64,000 bases of DNA. It comes from Sindora glabra (lineage: Eukaryota > Streptophyta > Magnoliopsida > Fabales > Fabaceae). Under the pieces are notes generated by a model. That model did no database searches and was not told the DNA's origin. It was given only the letters and a program-made list of their open reading frames with translations. The stretch is taken from contig CM035236.1 of the NCBI GenBank assembly GCA_020226215.1, forward strand, positions 8,933,001 through 8,997,000, given 5' to 3'. Made by a program: the position numbers and the translations under genes. Shown here piece after piece: positions 37,972-51,402 of this stretch. Each line of letters begins with the position of its first letter. The stretch's first letter is position 1.

Positions 37972-38339
37972 GAATAATCTGTTTCTAGAAAGACCAAAAG
38001 AAACTTCAACGGACAATTTTAAGGATGTGTACGTTCTAAACAATTATGCACGAACAAGAGAAAATACGAACAAGGCAATACGTGAATAGAGGTTTTCATT
38101 TGCATCTTCCTTTTTTGACTGAGAAATTTTTAGGCGCGTAGGAATTTCAATTTGTGAATAATCTGTTTCTAGAAAGACCAAAAGAAACTTCAACGGACAA
38201 TTTTAAGGATGTGTACGTTCTAAACAATTATGCACGAACAAGAGAAAATACGAACAAGGCAATACGAGAAGAGGGATTTTCATTTGCATCTTCCTTTTTT
38301 GACTGAGAAATTTTAAGGCGAGTAGGAATTTCAATTTGT
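37972..38339. repeat. Recent 184-bp tandem duplication
   Basis: Copy 1 is 37972-38155 and copy 2 is 38156-38339. Both start GAATAATCTGTTTCTAG and end GGAATTTCAATTTGT. I count only a handful of differences (around CGTGAATAGAGG/CGAGAAGAGGG and TAGGCGCG/AAGGCGAG). There is no reading frame and no transposon-like end. Confidence 0.95.
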
Positions 38340-39830
38340 AGACGTTTACGTGTGATAGTTGACAGAATAACCGCGGCATTCCTACCCCCGGGCCCGACCT
38401 CTTTTTTATTAGATAAGCGGGCCGAGGTCCACGTACCCTTAGAATTTATTGTCCAAATTATTATTATTTAAAAGGGAACAATTCAATAAACATCATTCAA
38501 AGACACAGAATTAATAGTTTTAGGCAAAGTAATCCCTAGAGCATCGAGCTAAGTTACAAATTTGACCCTTCCAAAGAGCTGTCCTACAAAATATTGTCAT
38601 TTACAAGATAAATTACCTTTTTAGCTAAAAAAATCAATTACTAAATTTGCCTCTTTATACAAATGTTAAAGTGTTGGAACTCCAAGTGCCTAAAGAAGCA
38701 TCCTATAATTTTCGATTAACATGTTTACAAAATGAGAATGATGTGAGTGAAAAACATTAATAAAATTAACCATAGTTAAAGCATCTATTTCAACAATAAT
38801 TACAAGCAATTGCCTATTTTGAACAAGCAATAAACCTTCTCTATGATCATGCAACTCATTTGCAAAATTGGTAGTTACTCAATTGTTTATGTTACACATC
38901 TAATAATTTAAAATTTTATTCTACTTAATTATTTAATGATTACATACATGTAAAGGTGATAATTTCTGATATGATATAATAACCCGATACGTTTATTTGA
39001 GTTCAAATTGACACACTAACCCATTTAAAAATTTATATTAATTTTTTAATAATTTTATTTAAAAATAATATTTTAATCATAAATACAAATATATAATAAA
39101 GATATAAAATTATTAATTTAATAAAATAATAATAAAAGAACCTATTCACTATTCATAAAAATTTTCCTTTATTCATTTGGTCTTCTTTTTATTTATTTAT
39201 TTATTATTATTTCTATTTATGAACTTATTCAATCTATAAATCTAATATGATAAAATACAATAGGATAAGGACCAATCATTATTAAGACAATAAACCCATT
39301 GGTACATTTATTGCTTCCTCTCCATCAATAATGCCTACCCCTTTAACTAGTTCTAAAAAATCAAATTTTGCGTAATAAATTTTTGATATTCAACAACCCC
39401 TATTAAAAAATAATCACAGAAATCAAAACATTTATCTATCCAGTCATGAGGTAGATCAACCGCTACTCCTTCGATACGAAAATAATTATGCATCATTCTC
39501 ATATCGGTGGCAGCTTCGAATAGATCACACTAACAAAACCTTTTCGTATTCCAACAAATCCGACAATACTATACTATTTTCTATGCTTATATTAGTATTA
39601 TTTACTTTGTTCCTTAGGGCCATAAAATTAAAATAATATTTTATTAATAATTAAAATTATTTTTTTATAAAAAAATAATTAAATATAATAAATAATTTTA
39701 CAATACATATTTTATTATTTAAAATTATTAAATAAGTTACATGGACGATCTATGGGTTGACACAAATAATACGATTAATAAATAGGTCGGCCTAAATGAC
39801 ATAGATTGTCACCGCTACATATATGTGGCG
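38340..39830. other. Intergenic DNA
   Basis: No gene seen. A short GC-rich patch (CCCCCGGGCCCGACC, near 38,383-38,398) stands out. Confidence 0.5.
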
Positions 39831-41740
39831 ATAATTAGAAATTATTATGAATATGTTTATGGTAACATTTAAATTAAGAAATATCAATTTTAAAATAAAA
39901 ATAACTTTAACTACGTTAATTACAAGGATATATAAAATTAGAATTTAATAGAGATGTGCGAAGGAGATTTAGCAAGTAATCTTCTAATTTTACCCCTGAA
40001 GCCCTTCAAATTATCAAATTGCCCCTATAACTAGTAAACTCGAAATTTCCTATCACTTTCCTATTATCCCTAGTGAATAACGAACCTTTTGTCCTTCTCA
40101 TCCTCTCTTTAAAATTTTTTCTAAATTCAAAGTTATTGCTTAAGGATTTGACTAAATTCTTCAAGGATTTGCCATTAAGCTTTCTCTAATCAAGGTAATG
40201 TCTTATAGTTTGTGACTTTGAGTTTAGTTTCTTAAACCTTGATGTTAGAAAATGGGAATTAGTGATTTTTCAATTTTAAACTTTGGAGATTTTGTTGAAT
40301 AAGGCAAATTAGGCTTCTTACCTTCTCACCCTTAAGCCTCTAATTTTACTTACCTAGTAAAATGAAGTTTAAATTATTGATTTTAGATGATAGTGGATTT
40401 ATATAATAATAAATGATTCGAGGTTAAAATCTTGTATTAAATTGAAGTCTTATTGTTCTTAGCTAGAAAATATTGAATGTTACTTATGTGGTGTTAGATG
40501 AGTTGAATATATTGTGAATTAGTTAAAAGGAAAAATGGCTTTCTAGTTTTGCATTTCATATAAATATCAAACAAATTTCTATGAACTCTATATTTATAAT
40601 CAAATATAACATTTGAATATAAGCCTAGAATTCACCTTTAAAATGTCTATATTCGAATACTATATTTAAATATCAAATTTTAAATTCATCTTTAACTAAT
40701 AATACTTAAATATAGTATTCGAGTATGGCGTCAAGACCTGTGCTCCTAAAGCCATACTTGAGTATCATATTCAAGTACTCTAAAAATGATTAACCTCTAA
40801 ATGATTATATTTGAATATAATATTCAAATATATACTTCAGGCTTTGGTTCTAAAGCCTTATATTCAAATATTATACTTGAATAGAACCCTATTTTTTCTT
40901 CAAATATGTTTGTGAATTAACACATAAGGTTATTTTGTGATGTATATATGCGTATAAACCTACTAGCCATAAAATATGAATGAATAATGTTTAATATAAT
41001 TAAATAATAATATTTATGACAATATGAATGAGTTTGATTGACTTGTGTGAAATGGATCATAATGAAAAGTGTTTTGGCATTATTTGTATGACTATAAAAT
41101 CAAATTGATGATGAACAAGTTACATAGTTATGAGTGAAAATATGATTTGAAATGGATGGGACTAAATTGAGATTGGGAGAGATATTGATATGAAAATAAA
41201 ATATTATTATTGGATTTGAATATATATTTATGAATGGATAAGGTGCTTAAAAGAATAAGATTAGGTTTGTGAACGGATAAAGATGATTATAAGGCACGAG
41301 ATAATTTATTTTTTATCTTTCATGTGTGAATTTTATTATGTTTATTATTACTATTTCATTGATGACATAAATATGGATGTGACTTGAAATAAGATATAAT
41401 CTGATCTAAAAATTTGTATAAATATGAAACTATGTTTGATTAAATAAATTATTTACTTAATTAGACATAGTTTTACTATTTGAATTTAAAATATTTTACA
41501 AATACTTAGGTTGAAGTTTCTTAACCACCATTGACAACTCCAGAGTAGAGGTCTCCTAGAATTCTTAGACCACAGTGATAATCATGTTTAGAAATAGTTA
41601 GAAAATGAAGGAAGGATTATGTAGATAGCCTTGCATATATTTTAGCATAACTCTGATATGTAAATATTTTGAAGTATATATATTAAAAGTAATTAATTAA
41701 ATTCAATAATTAATAGTAATTGATGCGACAATACTAGAAT
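39830..41740 (+). mobile_element. Probable gypsy-type LTR relic
   Basis: CTTCAAATTATCAAATTGCC (about 40,006) and a leader-like pyrimidine stretch to 40,130 resemble the mid-part of plant gypsy LTRs. An AT-rich segment then repeats TATTCAAATATTATA-like words (40,560-40,890), and the block AACCACCATTGACAACTCC follows near 41,520. Possible edges are TGTGGCGATAATT near 39,826 and GATGCGACA near 41,727, but no target duplication was found. Confidence 0.4.
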
Positions 41741-44534
41741 AGGTTTAAGGAAACTTATGGAAATTAGGAAATTGATTCTATATTGATCATAGCCAAATAA
41801 GTTATAACAGTTTATAATATCTAATTATCCGATTTTCACAATGATCCTGAATAATAGTAAAGCAACCAGTAGCCCATAGGTTGTTTTAAAAGGCACCATT
41901 AGTGTTAAGTTTGTGATAGCCAATAAGAAGTAGTTCTCACCCAATCTTAACTTCTATATGAATAATAATGTTTTTAGTATACTCAAAAGTTTTAAATAAA
42001 TTTAATGAATTAATTAAAATAGTCATGGCTAGAGTTAAAACTATGCTTATTATGGTCAAGTCATAAATTCTAAACAATAAAAGCAAGAAAAAAATATAAC
42101 CATGAAATAACATATGAGGGACAATTCTCTTTTAAGGTAAGATTTGTATAGAGCTAAGAATTGAGATCTTCCTAAAAAATACCCTGCACAAGAATTTGGA
42201 ATGCAAACTCTGTTCTATATAAAGGAGGCATACTAACCGTCTTTAATAGTATGAAAAAGATTTTCAATACTATTATGGCAATGGACATAATTAGGATAGA
42301 CATTCATTCTTCTCTTTCAATAATATTATACAAAAAAGGTATATGATTTCGTATGATTAATTTTTTAGCTTGAAACCTTACAAAAATTAAACAATGCAAA
42401 ATAGTTTTCATTTGCACATTTAAGGTTTATCCAAAAAGTAGGAGATAATTAGCAAATATTAAGTGAGATATGGCTAGTCCAAACTTTTTGATTGCATAGG
42501 AACTTATTTGCTAGTTGCCACTACATCACAAATAATGTGGGAGAGTTTATCTATGCAAAATATAAAGAAATGGGGAAAAATTTTCAATTACTAATAAAAA
42601 GTTTTTAAAAAATTTAATAAACATAGTTAAAACACAATTTGAGCTTGGACATATTTTAGATTAAACTTAGACTTATCCTAACAAAATGTAAAAGTTTTGC
42701 CCATAGTCTAATACAATGAATTGGACCAATAATTTATTGAGACAAGTCTAATAAATCTTTGAACCCTTTAAGCTCACCAATATCTCTTAAATGAAAAGTA
42801 ATTTTTGTTTTTAAACCACCTTTCATAATCATAGTATTTAATAAAGTTAACGAACTCTTATTTTAGATAGTAGTTGTAATTAGAAAGAATATTATATTAC
42901 AAAAGAAATACTCCTATGACAATGACAAAAATAAAAGTAACATTATTATAAGTTAAAAATACATACTATTTAACATAGATTTTACAAATATTATTAAATG
43001 ATAGTCTAGAATATATATGCATAAAAAATTATCAATATATACTAGTATATTCAGTTATGTAATTACAAATTTTAAATATAATTGGTGTTTATAATGTAAT
43101 TAATGCAATATATTTATAAAAATAAATACATATATATTTTTTAATTTACATGATTTTAAATTTTAAATATGAAAATTTTCAGCTTTTTATGTAAAATTTA
43201 CAACTATATTAATAAAAAGTACATAATAGTATAGAAATATATTTATTTTTATAAGTGTTTCAAAACTTTATTGTATAATAAACTACAAATTTTAAAATTG
43301 CATAAGTTGTGAAAAGTAATATAAAATTAGACAAAAATGTGTAAATTTTTAAAACTTTATATAAAGTTTCAAATTTTAATAATGCAAAAAATTTCTATGT
43401 CTTTTAATAAAAACCATAATAGTATATGTAAGTATATTTATTAGTATACATTAAGTCTAATGTAAGCATTTTTTTATCTAATCCTCAGTTGTTATTATTA
43501 TAACAATTGATCATTATTGTTAAAGTATAATTTCAATTGCTTATTAATATGTAATTTTCATAAAAAATAAAAATATACAATAAAATACATAAAAAATAAG
43601 GAATTAGTTATTTTTAATAAAATAATTGAGATAATATATACTTAATAATGATTGATGTTTGATTTACTTTTAAGATAAAAAAAAACAATAGTAATGAAGA
43701 AATCCTGAAAGCTTCAAAATTGAATGAGGATTGCTTATAATGTCTATGTTTTCCCCAATAATGGCATTGAAATTATTATGCGTTTTTTAACCTAGTTGTA
43801 ATTTTTATATAAAAAGTTACTTTCAGAATTAAAATTTGAAACTACGTAAACAAAAACTTTATAAAGATATTACAATAAATATGTTTGAAAACGTGACCAT
43901 TGTATGTATAAAAAAATTATAAATATATGTTTATTTTTATAAATATATTGCAATAAATCCATCATAAAATTTGATTAAATTTGGAAGTTATAATCATATG
44001 ATTAATTATACTTATCCATATTAATAATTTTTTATGTGTATATACTTTAAATTGTCATTTAATGATGCCTATGATATTCATGTTAATTAGCATGAATTTT
44101 ACCCATAATATCACCACCTTAAAAATAATGGTTATCTTTGTAACGTGCTCTTTATGATTTAGAAAAAGAAGAAGGGAAAAAAAAGAAAAACTTCATAGTT
44201 TTTATACCAAATACAAACGAGACATAAAACTTCAAGTTCATTTTTACCTTGGCCTTGTTGAAGAGTAAAAATCAAAGTATACATTACAAAATACAAACAT
44301 TAAAATGTACTTCCATCATTTTATAAGAAAAAAAGAATTAAAAAAATAAAAGATATGAAAACTTGGTAATTGCCATTAAATTAGGAAACAAAAAAGTAGT
44401 AACAAACTTTGACAAATTCTTTTTCCCATATTAATAAATAATAAAGAAAATTTTCACATTCCAATCATCCTTATCACTTTTTTTGACACCGAAATTACAT
44501 CTAAACAACATATAAGCTTTAACATTAACAAACA
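41741..44534. other. AT-rich intergenic DNA upstream of the LEA_2 gene
   Basis: No gene or clear element seen. The promoter of the LEA_2 gene must be at the right end; I found no standard TATA box. Confidence 0.5.
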
Positions 44535-45739
44535 ATGTCAAAACTACAGAAATCAGACTCCAATGTTAGCAACTTGAGCCAATCCCCAACATCACCATCA
44601 CTATCCTCTCATGAGGGTGATTACTTTGTTCAGAGCCCATCATATGACTCTAACGATGCTGAAAGGACCACCAATTCCTTTAATTTGAGCTCGCTAGAGA
44701 GCTCATTAGGTTCCCCTCCTTGGTCCCAATGTAGTTCCTTATTGAGCCAACGTTCTTCCTTGAGTCATTTCTATTGCTTTAGAAAGTCAATCTCATCAAA
44801 CAATAGTAGGAAAGGTGGTTGGAGGTCATGGAAAGATCAATTCCACTTTGAACCCATTCAAGAAGAAGGTTCTCATGATGATCATGTTGGTCTCCAATGT
44901 GGCATCTCACGTTGCTACCATTTTCTTTTATTTTTTATGGGTTTTATGATTTTATTCTTTATTTTTTGTTTGATTCTATCCAGCGCCAGTCGTCCTATGA
45001 AACCCACCATTAGAATGAAGGTGTTTACTTTCTTAAACTCATGAGAAAAAAAAGATCAATTTTATTTTATGATTGAATTTAATATATTATTTTTTATGTT
45101 TATCCTCTCGGCAGAGCATAATGTTTAATCAATTTATAATTCAAGCGGGCATTGATTCATCAGGAGCAGCCACCAGTATGATATCTATGAATTCCTTTAT
45201 AAACTTGACATTTCGCAACACTGCTACATTTTTTAAGGTTCATGTGGCATCAACACCCATCAATCTCACATATTATCAAATCATTGTGGCCACTGGATTT
45301 GTACGTACAACATTTGGTTCGAATTAATATTAGTGACCTTTATTTTAGCAAATCATTTATTTTAGTGAATTATGATATTTTTACACATTGCACAAAATTA
45401 AAGAATATCTTTTTTTTTACATTGAATATTTAATAAATAATAATGATGATGAGTTATAATGTGCAGATAGAAAGATTTGAACAATTCAGAAAAAGTGAGA
45501 GGTTAATCGGAGTATGGACAAAAGGGAAGCATGTGCCATTGTATGGAGGGGGGAGCATCCTTAAGAGTTTAAAAGATGAAAAAGTGCCATTGAAATTGAG
45601 CTTTAAGGTTCAATCAAAGGCTTATGTTTTAGGCAAATTGGTGAAACGTAACTTCATTCATGTGGTGGAGTGCTCGCTATTTGTGGATCCCAAAAAGATG
45701 AACGTCACCATTTCTCTCAAAAACAAATGCATTTATTGA
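44535..45739 (+). CDS. LEA_2 family membrane protein (VQSPS type, NHL/hydroxyproline-rich group)
   Basis: Three exons (44535-45020, 45115-45300 and 45467-45739) with phase-0 GT-AG introns give a protein of about 314 aa. It matches the plant group of Arabidopsis At1g45688/At5g42860: a Ser-rich cytosolic N-terminus with YFVQSPSYDSNDAERT and GSPPWS motifs, one membrane segment at about 129-149 (LLFFMGFMILFFIFCLIL), the juxtamembrane SRPMKPTI, then an LEA_2 domain (IIQAGIDSSGAATSMISMN, HVASTPINLTYYQI, KAYVLGKLV) ending in Cys-Ile-Tyr. The Pro/Lys-rich insert of the Arabidopsis proteins before the final strands is missing. LEA_2/NHL proteins sit in the plasma or endomembrane and some are linked to stress or defence; the role of this subgroup is unknown. 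Confidence 0.9.
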
Positions 45740-46320
45740 TGATCAGATTCTAATAATAGTATATTGTAATTTATTGATTACAAAGTACTAAGTGAGACTT
45801 ATTTTGGAAGGAAAATCCTAAATGTTCTGAAGAATGTTTCCAAATCGAGTTTTAAAAATTCGGAATGCATTTATTGCCTATTCATTTATTATATAAGCTT
45901 TGTTGTAATGTGAATCCAAAGTTTGCAAATGATTCGAGTCCATGTTTCTAATTTTTTTTTATACAAATAGCATAACTCTTTTGGAAGTTTTTTTTTAGTT
46001 CCATTAACTACACATAGATTTTACACCTTATTCTATTAATTTCATATATACAATCAAATGTAGTTAATACTAGCAAGAAATTCCCACCTAATTTTTATGA
46101 GAAAAAAGTTTTTTTTTGGGACATGAGCAAGGTTAATTTTAGATAGATCATATAATATTTTGTATGTTTTTAAGTCAAAGTTAAAATAAATTTTTGTATT
46201 CTTTTTACCCCTTTAGAGTTTCTTATTTGAAGCTCTTGAAGCTATTTTTCACTTTTCTTTTTCTTTTTATTGGTTAAGAAATACAAATCCCTTGATAACA
46301 AAAAATATTACAAGAGCATC
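45740..46320. other. 3' flank of the LEA_2 gene
   Basis: No further gene seen. The 3' UTR presumably lies in the first few hundred bases. Confidence 0.4.
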
Positions 46321-47230
46321 CATCACACTAGTATAACATAAACAAAGAAAATAAAATATCAACAAAGAAAAAGCAATATAAGTTAGATTATGGAAACAAA
46401 AAAAACAAATAGGTTGTAAGAAACAGGAATTAGGAATTTAAAGATCCGATTCAAAGGGCACAATTCCTATTTGATAGAAAAAGACAAGTATATTAACTTG
46501 CATATTAAATAAACTTGAAATAGAACTCATAAAAAAATTTATTATAAAAACCAAAGGATCTCTACAAAAGATAATTTTATTATGACGTTCATACTCTTAA
46601 ACATTTTCTTCAGATTTAAAGGCTTTTTAGATAAATCTGTAAATTATTACAACCAAATTTTTATTTTCATGCCAAGCTTAACTCACAATAAGAGTTCTAA
46701 TTCTTTCTTTCTTATTTTTTTCATTAAGATATGTACAAACAAAAACTCTAAAATAACAAACTAAAGAAAAGATAGGAAAAGGAAAGAGAAAATAACAAAA
46801 GGCACGACAAGACAAATAGTGGCGAGCAAGTAAGGAAGATAAGGAACAAATAGAGACAAAGAAAAAAAAACAAAGAAAAATATCATAAAAGGGAAGAGAC
46901 ATAAAAATAAGGGAGACAAAAGAAATATAAGAAACCAAAAAATAAAAGAAGAAACTAGATTGAAAGGTTGATAGGTAAAGAAAAATGTTAATAGGGATTA
47001 AGTAAAGACATGATGACATTAAAAAAAAAAAGGGAAACAAGTGAGAAAGATGGAAGAAAATGGATGCAAAGAAGGATCAAAATTGTAGTAAGAAAGAAAA
47101 AGGAAGAAAAACGAGACAAAGAAGGTTAAGAAAAATTTAGAAAAAACTCTCACAATAGTAATTAAAGGAGAAAAGGTAGATTCCCTCACATAAAAAGAGG
47201 GGAGAAGAAAAACCCTACCAAAGAGCACAA
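46321..47230. repeat. Purine-rich (plus strand) tract
   Basis: For roughly 900 bp, most densely at 46,740-47,220, the plus strand is almost all A and G in AAAGAAAA/GGGAAGAGA words. The minus-strand open frames here are pyrimidine-biased Phe/Ser/Leu-rich strings and not genes. Confidence 0.8.
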
Positions 47231-50189
47231 TAATACTTCTACTAGGATTCTCAATTGTACTTAAATTTGATACTTACTAAAATTTTATATTATTTTCCTT
47301 TTCGCTTCTAGTTATCTTTTATAGGAATGGTAAGAGTTTAGTATATAATAATAAATTATTTAATATGTATATTTTTTTGTTTCTAATCAAAGATAAAGCT
47401 AATTGGAATTTAAAACTAAAAAGCATAATAGACCTAGTGAAATTAATTTCACCAAATGATCACTTACTAGCTATAAGTCAAATCAAAAAGTGAAAATTAT
47501 TGGTATCATGCTATGAATTTTAATTAGGTTCTAATATGCAGTCATTTTTGCTTCTTTGTTTGTTTCATTTTGCTAAATCCGAGTTATAAGTTTTTTTCCC
47601 CTTCTTGTCAACTGAGTAAGTTCTCAGTTATTTTCTCCTTTTCTCAAAAAAGAAAAAAAAAAAGGAGCTGCTTTCTTTTCGATGTATTTTCTCTAGTCAA
47701 TGTCTTCGCCTTTCAATGATAGTGAACGCAGAACTGTATCCATGCAAATGCAATGCTTCCCGCGGCCCGGGGGGGCTTATATTAGGCCTCAATAGAGAGA
47801 GCCAGCTAGTTTTAATTATAATGGGCCCACCGACTAAAATTAACACTACTTATTGCATCTTGGATCTCACCCTCAAATTATACCGGCCCAACTTCCCAAA
47901 GAAACTCATCAGATTTTTAATTGGCTAAACCCAAAAAAAAATTTGTCAGCTTTTAAAATGCTGACGTAGTGTAAACGAAGAAGAGAAAAAATAGAAGAAA
48001 ATAAAAAAAACAAATTGCAGTGATAAAGGTTTTGTTGGTGGGTTGATGGTTGTTATGATATTTTAAGGTTTTAAATTTTAAGGTGATGTAATAAATTTTG
48101 AAATTATTAAATAAAAATTATTTAATTATAAATTATAATCATTATTTTTTAATCAATATGATTAAATAGTTTTGATATAATAATTTTTATGTCACTTTAA
48201 TTAAAACCTATGCCGTTATAGAATGTACCATTTTTGCAACGTGAAGCATGAATGACAAAGACGTACAGTATATTCAAATAACAATGCCGTGCTCAATCAA
48301 AATCAAAACCCAAAAGCATCAAAAGTTAGGTTTATAAGTGCATTTGGTGACAATATGCTGTGCACCCTGATTTATCTTTTTCCAAAATAATTCTTCTAAG
48401 CTTTTCTGAACCAAATTCTGGTTACACTATGATTACCAGAATAGTTGGTTACACAATCGAAAGCAAAATCATCATTCTAAGCGAGAAAAGACAAGAATCT
48501 CCGGCAGCATTCCCTATATAAAATCTCTATTGGGGTCGAGGAAAAGGAATGGCATAGGAAATTGCTTGTGAGCACCCTTTTCTGATTTGTCTTTGCAATT
48601 TAATCGATAGATTGGGTGTTTGTTACTTGACCTTTTACTTTTCAAGAGATAACATGTAGAACACGTAATTGACCCCTTAAAAAAAAACCGATACTGCATA
48701 TATCGACCAAAAGAATAGATATTTGTGCCATTATATCGAAGTCTATAGAATTATCCCACAAATGAATTGGGTTATTGTGTTTTGGTTGTTGGTTTTTGAC
48801 ATTCCTTTTTCTAGTTATTCCGCCCTCCACACGACTAGAAAATCTTAAAATTTAAGGTCTCTCCCTCAAAAGTGTATAATATATATTCATTTGTAATATA
48901 TTTAAAAAAAAAAACAAGTACGGGCAAAAAGAGATCCTTCAAATACAATTTTATATTTTAAAAAAATTATCAATCTCAAAAGTAAAAGATTAAAAGCTTA
49001 ATTTATCATGTGGTCTACATTAATAAAAATCGTTATTATCTAACTCTTTTCTTATAAAAAAAAATTGTGACAACTCCACGTCAAAAAATGTGATAACTTT
49101 ATATATGTAAAAAAAATTTGCTTCATGAATAAAAATTTCGCTCCAAAACAAAACAAATGCGTTAATGTAAATTTTTTTGTGGCTTATAGTTACTTTAAAA
49201 GGTAAGATTTCACATATCATAAGATCTAAGATATGCTTCATCTCATTTGTTACAATATTCAAATTAACACGTCTCGTTCAATTAACTAATTTAAGGTTAA
49301 ATTTGTGCTTGATAAATTACTTTTCTCGCGTACAACTGAAATTCTTATTCTTAAAACAACTTTGTATTTTAAGGAAAAAAAATTTACAATTAACTTTATG
49401 TCAACATAATATATGCTATTTTTGTAAGAATTTATCCATTCGAAAGCCAAAATTTAGGATTCATTGAACATTCACATTGTTTTGGGTCAATCAGAATCTA
49501 ATTATCCTGTGAATAATTCTCAGAAGAGTTGAACACGTTTCCAACTTTCCGTAACCTCGAAGAGTTGTCCGTTCTCTCGGGGCTCTTCTTTGAGGTCGCT
49601 GCCACGTGACACCAAAATGGGTCCATTGGTTTTCATTTCACACTTGAGATTTGACAACAACAAAGTCAATGCAATTCATATTAGAAAATGGTGCCTGCCA
49701 CCCCTGAGACATATTCTTCCATTTACCATCGAGATCAAATATGTCAACGACAAAGTTGGATTCAAAATCCAACTCGATTGGATTGGCACAGCTCTAAAAT
49801 TACACAAAATTTTGAACTAGTTTCACCTCTCCAGTAATTATGTACTCAAATCATATTGTCTGGGCCTTTCCTAGATGACTTTATATAAATTATCCCTGAC
49901 CAAACTTTCTTAACAAAATTCGAAGGGTAAAAAAAAAAAAATGGAGTCATTATACAGTAACAACTGAATTTGTATTACAAAACTTTCAAACTCTGTACAC
50001 TTAATCACAAAAATGGGTGTTGTAACTCTAATCATCAAGTTAGATGTAATAACACAAATGGGTGTGAGTATATCTATCTATCTACCCAATTTACAATCTA
50101 AAAATCAAAATCAATTATGCTAAGCAAAAATCATCATAATTGATCCTAGTGGCTTCCAGCTCTGCTACATCATCGACAAAATTGAATCT
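47231..50189. other. Intergenic DNA between the LEA_2 and MAPKKK genes
   Basis: No supported gene. A small GC-rich spot (CCCGCGGCCCGGGGGGG) lies near 47,759-47,775. The right end contains the 3' UTR of the MAPKKK gene. Confidence 0.5.
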
Positions 50190-51254
50190 TCACCTAACAG
50201 TTATCCAACCGTCAGACTCCGACCAATTCGGTGAATCATCCGTTGCCAGTTGCCGGATTCTATCCGCCGGTCGACCGAAACTTGATGTACACGATGAATC
50301 AAAGGAGGAATCGAATTTCCTTTCAGACCATTCATTGGATTCCGGCGAGCTTGGAACTGAAGCTGTGGCCGATGAAACCCAATCTGGAAAATCGAAGTGA
50401 CATCTTGGCGAAGCTGATAATTCATCAGACGGCTTTAATGAAACAGTGTTATCGGCGACAAACGGATGCTTCAATAGCATCTCGGCCGTCCATCTGGTTC
50501 TGGGATCCTTCACGAAACATTTCCCGAGAAAATCCTTCACTTCTTCCGACAATTCATTAGGAACTTCGGGTAATTCTCCGACCCCAATTCGAAGCAACAG
50601 CGAATAAATATTGGTTCCTTGCCTGAAGCTCCACGCGGGTTTTCCGGTCAGCATCTCTACCACCGCGCAGCCAAGAGCCCAGATATCCGCCGGAGATTCA
50701 TAATCATTTTCGTTTACAGATTCCGGCGACATATACAGAGGAGTACCGCGCCACTCAAACTGACTTTCTTCTTTGCTCTGCTTTTCCCCTGTTTTCTTCG
50801 CAAGCCCAAAGTCTGCAATTTTGACATCGCCATTGTCGAACACGAGAACATTCTGAAGCTTTATATCGCAGTGGACGAACCCCTTATCGTGAATGTAACT
50901 CAATCCTTTGATTAAAGACCTCGTGTACCGCCGGACGTCGGATTCCGGCAATCGACCACCGTGACTTTTAAGCTGATCGGCAATGGAACCGCCGGTAGCA
51001 TATTCGAGGAACAAATTATAGTACTCCTTACCATTTTCGAAGCTGTAGTCATCGCCGAAACACCGAATGATTTCCGGGCAGAATCCGAGTCGATCAATCA
51101 CTTGTTTCTCGTTCCTGAGGGTAGAAGAGCTGAAAACATCACAGGATTTTACGACGGCCGGAGCCGGAAATTGATTGGTACCATTTCTGGGTACAGCGAG
51201 ATTGACTGTAGCAAAGCTTCCTCTGCCAACTGGGTGCCCTCGATCCCACTCCAT
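50190..51254 (-). CDS. MAPKKK17/18-like protein kinase (MEKK subgroup)
   Basis: A single-exon Ser/Thr kinase of 354 aa that would phosphorylate MAP kinase kinases. The domain starts at residue 1 (MEWDRGHPVGRGSFATVNLAV, glycine loop GRGSFATV), then an AVVKS lysine, HCDIKLQN in the catalytic loop (HCD for HRD, as in this plant subgroup), DFGLAKK, GTPLYMSPES with the activation-segment end, and DIWALGCAVVEML. The C-terminal tail ends DGWITVR, the same ending as Arabidopsis MAPKKK17/18, which act in ABA and stress signalling; assignment to one member is not possible. An in-frame ATG 40 codons upstream (51374) would add FCFSFHFFHTEQ, but it lies only about 20 bp from the TATA box, so the ATG at 51254 is preferred. 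Lack of introns is typical of the group. Confidence 0.92.
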   Translation of the reverse strand: MEWDRGHPVGRGSFATVNLAVPRNGTNQFPAPAVVKSCDVFSSSTLRNEKQVIDRLGFCPEIIRCFGDDYSFENGKEYYNLFLEYATGGSIADQLKSHGGRLPESDVRRYTRSLIKGLSYIHDKGFVHCDIKLQNVLVFDNGDVKIADFGLAKKTGEKQSKEESQFEWRGTPLYMSPESVNENDYESPADIWALGCAVVEMLTGKPAWSFRQGTNIYSLLLRIGVGELPEVPNELSEEVKDFLGKCFVKDPRTRWTAEMLLKHPFVADNTVSLKPSDELSASPRCHFDFPDWVSSATASVPSSPESNEWSERKFDSSFDSSCTSSFGRPADRIRQLATDDSPNWSESDGWITVR

Positions 51255-51391
51255 GGAATCTTTAATAGCTAGCTTGCTCTCTGCTCTTTTCTCTTGTACT
51301 GCGGCCTTTTGCTCTGTGTGGAAGAAATGAAAGCTGAAACAGAAGCACAAGACAAGACCAACGCTGCACTCCAAAGCCTCTAAAATCCTTG

Positions 51392-51402
51392 CTTATATAT
51401 AG
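51392..51402 (-). promoter_or_regulatory. TATA box of the MAPKKK gene
   Basis: The minus strand reads CTATATATAAG. Transcription should start about 30 bp downstream, near 51,365, leaving a 5' UTR of about 110 nt before the ATG at 51254. Confidence 0.75.

Noticed and set aside
46678..47228. Minus-strand frames rich in Phe, Ser and Leu
   Set aside because: They arise from the purine-rich plus strand; composition is low complexity and no start or family features are seen.
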